The notes under the pieces: generated by a model | What the model was told of the DNA's origin: nothing | Seen by the model: only the letters and a program-made list of their open reading frames with translations | Database searches by the model: none | In this document: in pieces, positions 60,356 to 64,000 of the stretch | Layout of the letters: the number at the start of each line of letters is the position of its first letter | How positions within the stretch are numbered: the first letter of the stretch is position 1 | Origin: Caldifarciminota bacterium UBA5631 | GTDB lineage: Bacteria > Hydrothermota > Hydrothermia > UBA1063 | Reading direction: 5' to 3' | Assembly: GCA_002421425.1 (NCBI GenBank) | Contig: DIJZ01000001.1 | Location: 52,315 to 116,314 of the forward strand | DNA length: 64,000 nt | Program-made: the position numbers and the translations under genes

Positions 60356-61046
60356 TATTCCCCGGCATGTCGCCATAATTATGGACGGCAATGGCCGCTG
60401 GGCGAAGGAAAGAGGCCTCCCTCGTTACCTCGGACACGAAGCGGGATCAGAGTCTGTGCGAGAAATTATCAGAGTATCACAAAGCCTTGGCATAAAGTAT
60501 TTAACTCTTTACACATTCTCCATCGAAAACTGGAGAAGACCGAAATATGAAGTAAACTTCCTTATGAAAATGCTCAGCAAGTTGATTAGAGAAGAAGTGG
60601 ATTCTCTTTTAAAAAATAACGTGAAGTTAGATTTTGTCGGAAAACTTGAGCTTCTACCAGAGTCAGTGTTGAAAGAAATCCACTTAGCGAGAGAAAAGAC
60701 AAAAGACTGCTCGGGTTTAACGGTTTTTCTTGCACTGTCATACGGCGGTAGAGCCGAAATCCTCGATGCTGTGAGTAGACTTGGAAAACAAAGAGAGAAT
60801 CTTTCTAATATAACCGAAGAGGAGTTTAAGAGATACACTTACTTTCCAGAGGTCCCCGACCCTGACCTATTAATCAGAACAGGTGGAGAATTAAGGATTT
60901 CAAATTTTCTCCTCTGGCATGTTGCATATACAGAATTTTACTTCACCCATACACTATGGCCGGATTTCAGAAAAGAGGAATTCCTCAAGATCATAGAAGA
61001 TTACTCACGAAGAGAAAGGAGGTTTGGCGGTGTCGCTGAAGTCTGA
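60345..61046 (+). CDS. uppS: Undecaprenyl diphosphate synthase
   Basis: A 233-residue cis-prenyltransferase making the C55 lipid carrier for wall and surface polymers. Motifs are VAIIMDGNGRWAKERGLPR with catalytic Asp, GHEAG, LTLYTFSIENWRRP and DLLIRTGGELRISNFLLW. The start is TTG at 60345, overlapping frr; no ATG restores the conserved IPRHVAIIMDGNGR start earlier. It supplies the carrier for lipid-linked sugar steps, including the Ppm-type enzyme at 14873. It overlaps cdsA by 17 bp. Confidence 0.95.
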   Translation: MKSNIPRHVAIIMDGNGRWAKERGLPRYLGHEAGSESVREIIRVSQSLGIKYLTLYTFSIENWRRPKYEVNFLMKMLSKLIREEVDSLLKNNVKLDFVGKLELLPESVLKEIHLAREKTKDCSGLTVFLALSYGGRAEILDAVSRLGKQRENLSNITEEEFKRYTYFPEVPDPDLLIRTGGELRISNFLLWHVAYTEFYFTHTLWPDFRKEEFLKIIEDYSRRERRFGGVAEV

Positions 61047-61830
61047 ACTGAGGGTGCGAACCCTTACCGCTCTGGTTCTTATTCCTGCAGTACTTGCACT
61101 TGTTTTTCTTGGGAAAATATACTTCTTTTTACTGATCGTAGCCGCATTTGCGCTGGCGCAGTGGGAATTCCTGAATCTTTTCGGTGTTAAAAAAGCTCTC
61201 AAATGGTATTCAGTTTTTCTTCTTGGGGCCAGTCTCTTTGCTTTTTCTTTCAATCTAATCTACTTAATTGCACTGTGTCCGCTTCTTCTTTTTCTTGCGA
61301 TTCCGCTAATGTGGAATAAGGGAATTTCAATCAAAGAGTTTGCCTTAACATTTTTTATACTTGTATATATGTGGATGGGCGCAGCTTCCGCTCTTCTCAT
61401 AAGAACCCGAATGGGTTACCAGGGCATCCTGTTCTTTCTCTTCGTCATATGGATTTTCGACAGTATGGCCTATATTGGTGGCTACTTCCTGGGCAAACAC
61501 AAACTTGCAGAAAAGATCAGCCCCAAGAAAACTATCGAAGGATATGTTTATGGAATTTTGTTTACCATACCTTTTGGTTACATACTTTACCACATCAAGG
61601 TAATACCTCCGGGAACAACGCTCGCATCCACTATTGCACTGACTGTTTTTATTTCTATCCTCTCTCAAATCGGTGACCTTGTAGAGTCGGCCTTTAAGCG
61701 AGAAGCTGGCGTAAAAGACTCGTCAAATCTATTTCCAGGACACGGGGGAATGTTAGACAGAGTCGATAGTATCGTATTTACAGCACCGTATTTTGCCATT
61801 ATCACGAGGATCTTGGGACTATGGAGATAA
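61030..61830 (+). CDS. cdsA: Phosphatidate cytidylyltransferase
   Basis: About 266 residues, a polytopic membrane enzyme making CDP-diacylglycerol. I take the GTG at 61030 as start because GGAGG lies 7 nt upstream; a TTG at 61024 is only 1 nt from that site. The C-terminal signature is intact: SPKKTIEGY, SQIGDLVESAFKREAGVKDSSNLFPGHGGMLDRVDS. The product is the substrate of pssA at 23877. It overlaps the MazG-like gene by 10 bp. Confidence 0.93.
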   Translation: MSLKSELRVRTLTALVLIPAVLALVFLGKIYFFLLIVAAFALAQWEFLNLFGVKKALKWYSVFLLGASLFAFSFNLIYLIALCPLLLFLAIPLMWNKGISIKEFALTFFILVYMWMGAASALLIRTRMGYQGILFFLFVIWIFDSMAYIGGYFLGKHKLAEKISPKKTIEGYVYGILFTIPFGYILYHIKVIPPGTTLASTIALTVFISILSQIGDLVESAFKREAGVKDSSNLFPGHGGMLDRVDSIVFTAPYFAIITRILGLWR

Positions 61831-62105
61831 AAGAATTCCAGAACAAAATAAGAAAAACTTATTATGACAAAGATGCAAGAAGAGGAAAGGCGGAAACTTT
61901 CCGATGGCTTATTGAAGAAATCGGCGAGCTTGCCAGAGCAATCAGAAACATGAACACCGAAGAATTGAATGAGGAATTTTCTGATGTTTGTGCATGGCTT
62001 TTTTCTCTTGCGAATCTTTATGAGATTGACATGGAATCTGCAATGACGAAATACGACAAAGGTTGTCCAAAGTGTGGAAAATCACCCTGCCAGTGTAAAG
62101 AATGA
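61821..62105 (+). CDS. MazG-like nucleotide pyrophosphohydrolase with zinc tail
   Basis: A 94-residue all-helical protein with the MazG motif: WLIEEIGELARAI and later EEFSDVCAWLFSLANLY supply the Glu/Asp cluster that binds Mg2+. The C-terminal 15 residues (CPKCGKSPCQCKE) form a small zinc-binding tail, a variant seen on some single-domain MazG proteins. Family members cleave (d)NTPs to monophosphates, removing aberrant nucleotides or lowering ppGpp. It overlaps cdsA and is 9 bp before the EamA transporter. Confidence 0.88.
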   Translation: MEIKEFQNKIRKTYYDKDARRGKAETFRWLIEEIGELARAIRNMNTEELNEEFSDVCAWLFSLANLYEIDMESAMTKYDKGCPKCGKSPCQCKE

Positions 62106-62114
62106 GGAAATTTG

Positions 62115-62972
62115 ATGTCGGAACGGAGAGCCATTTCATTAATCGTCCTCTCGTCGCTCATCTGGAGCACTTCATTCCCTGCGGTAAAAGCCGGGCTTTC
62201 ATACATACCACCGATTGCTTTCGTATTCCTTAGATTTACCCTCGGTACATTTTTTTACATCCTCTTTTTCATTATAGCAAAGAAAAGGTTCAAAAAGGAA
62301 ATCCTGAAGGACCGACGAGTTTATGCACTTGGAATTGTTACCTTTCTCTCCTATATATTCCAATACTTCGGTCAACTTTACACACTGGCATCACGAACCG
62401 CTTTGATAATAAATCTTTTTGTAATATGGGTTCCAATCCTTGCAGTGCTTTTTTTAAAAGAAAAATTCCCAAAGCGATTTTTCTTCTCGATAATCCTTCT
62501 AATTCCAGGGATGTTTTTGCTTGCCTCAGGAAAAAATCCTTCCGAGATCTGGAAAGCCAAACTGATGATAGGTGATCTTATTGTTCTCTTTGCTTCTTTC
62601 TGCTGGGCGTTCTATGTCATCATTTCCAAACATCTCCTTGAGAAATACTCAACTCATGAGTTGAACGTGGTCGTTTTCGCAATTACTGCTCTCGCCTCTT
62701 TCCCTTTAATTTTCATCACAAAGACACCCATAATAATCAATTGGACCAGTACTCTTCTCCTGCTACACCTTAGCCTCGGCTGTACTGTCATTGCGTACTA
62801 TTTGTACGTTTCTGGTTTGAAGCACGCAGGGGCAATAAGGAGTACTATTTTTGTTTCCCTTGAAGTACTTTTTAGTTTTTTGATCGCTTTAATTTTTCTT
62901 CATGAGAAGTGGGCTCCCCTCGAACTTCTCGGCGGGGCGCTAATGCTCTTCGCTGTCTCTATTGCCGTGTAA
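62115..62972 (+). CDS. EamA/DMT-family transporter
   Basis: A 285-residue membrane protein with ten predicted hydrophobic helices in two EamA halves (about 5-140 and 155-283), for example SSLIWSTSFPAVKAGL at the start and SLEVLFSFLIALIFLHEKW near the end. GAGG lies 7 nt before the ATG at 62115; a TTG three bases earlier is less likely. These drug/metabolite transporters usually export small metabolites or amino acids. The substrate is unknown. It is the last gene of the ribosomal operon. Confidence 0.9.
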   Translation: MSERRAISLIVLSSLIWSTSFPAVKAGLSYIPPIAFVFLRFTLGTFFYILFFIIAKKRFKKEILKDRRVYALGIVTFLSYIFQYFGQLYTLASRTALIINLFVIWVPILAVLFLKEKFPKRFFFSIILLIPGMFLLASGKNPSEIWKAKLMIGDLIVLFASFCWAFYVIISKHLLEKYSTHELNVVVFAITALASFPLIFITKTPIIINWTSTLLLLHLSLGCTVIAYYLYVSGLKHAGAIRSTIFVSLEVLFSFLIALIFLHEKWAPLELLGGALMLFAVSIAV

Positions 62973-63067
62973 GAGAAAAGTGGAATTCCCAGGTTCTAAA
63001 AATGGTTCGAAGTGACGGCGTTCCGACAGCCGCAGAAGAAAACTGCTCAATTAGTATAATTTGAAAA

Positions 63068-63142
63068 TGGGCAGAGGAGGATTCGAACCTCCGACCTCTG
63101 GTATGTGAGACCAGCGTTCTAACCAGACTGAACTATCTGCCC
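63068..63142 (-). tRNA. tRNA-Val (anticodon CAC)
   Basis: Minus strand. Acceptor GGGCAGA pairs with TCTGCCC, discriminator A. Anticodon stem CTGGT/ACCAG encloses CTCACAT, giving anticodon CAC for GUG. T-arm GGAGG/CCTCC with GTTCGAATC. CCA is not encoded. The 95-bp gap between it and the EamA gene shows nothing else assignable. Confidence 0.96.
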
Positions 63143-63150
63143 GCACATAT

Positions 63151-63179
63151 ATTATAGAGGCTCTAGCTTGGATTTTAAA
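63151..63179 (-). promoter_or_regulatory. Candidate promoter of tRNA-Val
   Basis: TATAAT (63151-63156) on the minus strand, 8 nt before the tRNA 5' end, with a weak -35 box TTTAAA (63174-63179) at 17 nt spacing. It overlaps the divergent porX promoter region. Confidence 0.5.
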
Positions 63180-63198
63180 GACCTCTTTGCCTTATAAT
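63168..63198 (+). promoter_or_regulatory. Candidate promoter of porX, leaderless
   Basis: TATAAT (63193-63198) ends 6 nt before the ATG at 63205. A -35 like TTGGAT (63168-63173) lies at a long 19-nt spacing, so the -10 is the firm part. No Shine-Dalgarno is present. Confidence 0.5.
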
Positions 63199-63204
63199 TT
63201 AACA

Positions 63205-64000
63205 ATGAAAATTCTCTGGCTTGATGACGAAATTGAGGTTCTGAAGCCACACATACTCTTTCTGGAGCGTGAAGGGCTGAAAGTTATCGGAGTTGATCAC
63301 CCCATAAAAGCTTTAGAAATAGCAAGATTGGAAGCCTTCGACGTTATATTGATCGACTACAAGATGCCTCAGATTTCCGGCATCGAATTTGCAAGAGAAA
63401 TCAAAAAAATACACCCAAATATTCCCCTGGTTCTCATCACAATGGTGCAGGACAAAGAAGTCATGGACGAAGCCTTTTCCATCGATATTTTTGATTACCT
63501 CGTGAAACCCGTTCAACCCAGTCAAATACTTGCAGTTCTGAGAAAACTGGATAGGGACAAACTTAAGGATCGTTCAGAAACAAGAAGAGTGTTAGATTAC
63601 TACAACAGACTTAATTCCCTGGGTAACACGTGGAAAGAATGGCTTGAGAAGGGTGCGGTTCTTTTCAACTGGATGGTGGAGAGTCCCGATGATGATTTGC
63701 TCTCTGAGGAGCTCAAGGCAAAGAACCAGGATTATGCAAACTGGGTCCAGGAAAATCTTCCACTTTTGCTGCCCCAAAGCGAAATTCCGTGGATTTTCAG
63801 GATCTTTAAAAATGAAATCTTCCCGCTAGTTTCTAATAATGAAAGAGTAAACGTCCTTGTATTTGACAACTTCCGGTTTGACCAGGCACTTGAACTTTCG
63901 AGAGTAATTCCTCCATCCTACAGTCTCGAAATCAAACCAATTTTTTCTATCATTCCAACGGCAACACAATTCGCAAGAAATTCCCTTTTTTCAGGGAATA
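63205..64000 (+). CDS. porX: PorX-like response regulator with PglZ domain, cut by window edge
   Basis: 265 residues visible; the gene continues past the window. The N-terminal receiver domain (1-118) has Asp7/Asp8, the phospho-acceptor Asp51 (LIDYKMP) and Lys in LVKPVQP. A helical linker (about 120-200) leads into a PglZ domain (from about 215), seen in NVLVFDNFRFDQ and the motif SIIPTATQFARNSLFSG. This receiver-plus-PglZ layout is that of PorX, which controls T9SS genes in Bacteroidota and whose PglZ part is an alkaline-phosphatase-fold oligonucleotide phosphodiesterase. The ATG follows TATAAT by 6 nt. Partner candidate: the AHQ-GTP kinase at 3956. Confidence 0.9.
   Translation, partial: MKILWLDDEIEVLKPHILFLEREGLKVIGVDHPIKALEIARLEAFDVILIDYKMPQISGIEFAREIKKIHPNIPLVLITMVQDKEVMDEAFSIDIFDYLVKPVQPSQILAVLRKLDRDKLKDRSETRRVLDYYNRLNSLGNTWKEWLEKGAVLFNWMVESPDDDLLSEELKAKNQDYANWVQENLPLLLPQSEIPWIFRIFKNEIFPLVSNNERVNVLVFDNFRFDQALELSRVIPPSYSLEIKPIFSIIPTATQFARNSLFSGN

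Overview
The window looks like a chromosome segment from an uncultivated, diderm (outer-membrane) bacterium of the candidate-phylum kind related to the FCB group; WOR-3/Stahlbacteria-like lineages are my best guess, but this is inference from gene content and not from a marker tree. The sequence shows lipid A/LPS-type functions (HldA-like heptose kinase, MsbA-like exporter, GT9-like protein), lipoproteins, SurA-type foldases and an outer-membrane barrel candidate. It also shows secreted proteins with C-terminal type IX secretion (T9SS) sorting domains and, at the right edge, a PorX-like response regulator/PglZ protein. Archease, FolE2, a compact EF-Ts and an Asp-ligated ferredoxin fit anaerobic or thermophilic lineages.

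Layout. 1-3.5 kb: a sensor kinase cut by the left edge, then a divergent TIGR00725/hutH pair. 3.4-7.8 kb (minus): GT9-like protein, MsbA-like ABC exporter, PorY-like histidine kinase and JAMM protein in one operon. 7.9-13.3 kb: tRNA-Leu(GAG) and three paralogous membrane HD-GYP proteins. 13.3-21.8 kb (minus): a tightly packed ten-gene operon phoH, pgpH, ybeY, two CNNM proteins, hldA, a Ppm-type glycosyltransferase, a DUF5683 protein, archease and folE2. 21.8-25.3 kb: a LysM/lipoprotein pair, a cupin, and psd-pssA with a glycosyltransferase. 25.3-40.2 kb (minus): secreted T9SS cargo (M14 carboxypeptidase, two gingipain-like C25 proteins, a Ycf48-like propeller), then LVIVD lipoprotein, barrel candidate and a poly-gamma-glutamate module (pgsB, pgsC, pgsW-like). 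40.3-48.7 kb: ferredoxin, obgE, HEAT protein, mfd, two SurA-like foldases, S4 protein and a TPR lipoprotein. 48.7-54.1 kb: a four-gene VWA/FHA/PP2C/Ser-Thr kinase operon in which three proteins carry N-terminal zinc ribbons. 54-57 kb: gmk, glmS, tRNA-Leu(CAA), tRNA-Ser(GGA). 56.8-63 kb: rplM-rpsI-rpsB-tsf-pyrH-frr-uppS-cdsA, MazG-like protein and an EamA transporter. 63-64 kb: tRNA-Val(CAC) and porX, cut by the right edge.

Two themes recur. First, the cell surface: T9SS regulation (PorX, PorY-like kinase) and cargo sit beside a PGA-type polymer operon. Both C25 proteins lack the expected catalytic histidine and may be structural rather than proteolytic. Second, gene starts: several operons have a clear -10 box only 6-10 bases before the start codon and no Shine-Dalgarno, so leaderless mRNAs are expected, while other genes here have strong Shine-Dalgarno sites. 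A tRNA-Leu lies 8 nt upstream of glmS, so tRNA 3' processing could itself produce a near-leaderless glmS mRNA. No rRNA, insertion sequence, prophage or CRISPR array was seen, and no stretch over 300 bases lacks a gene.
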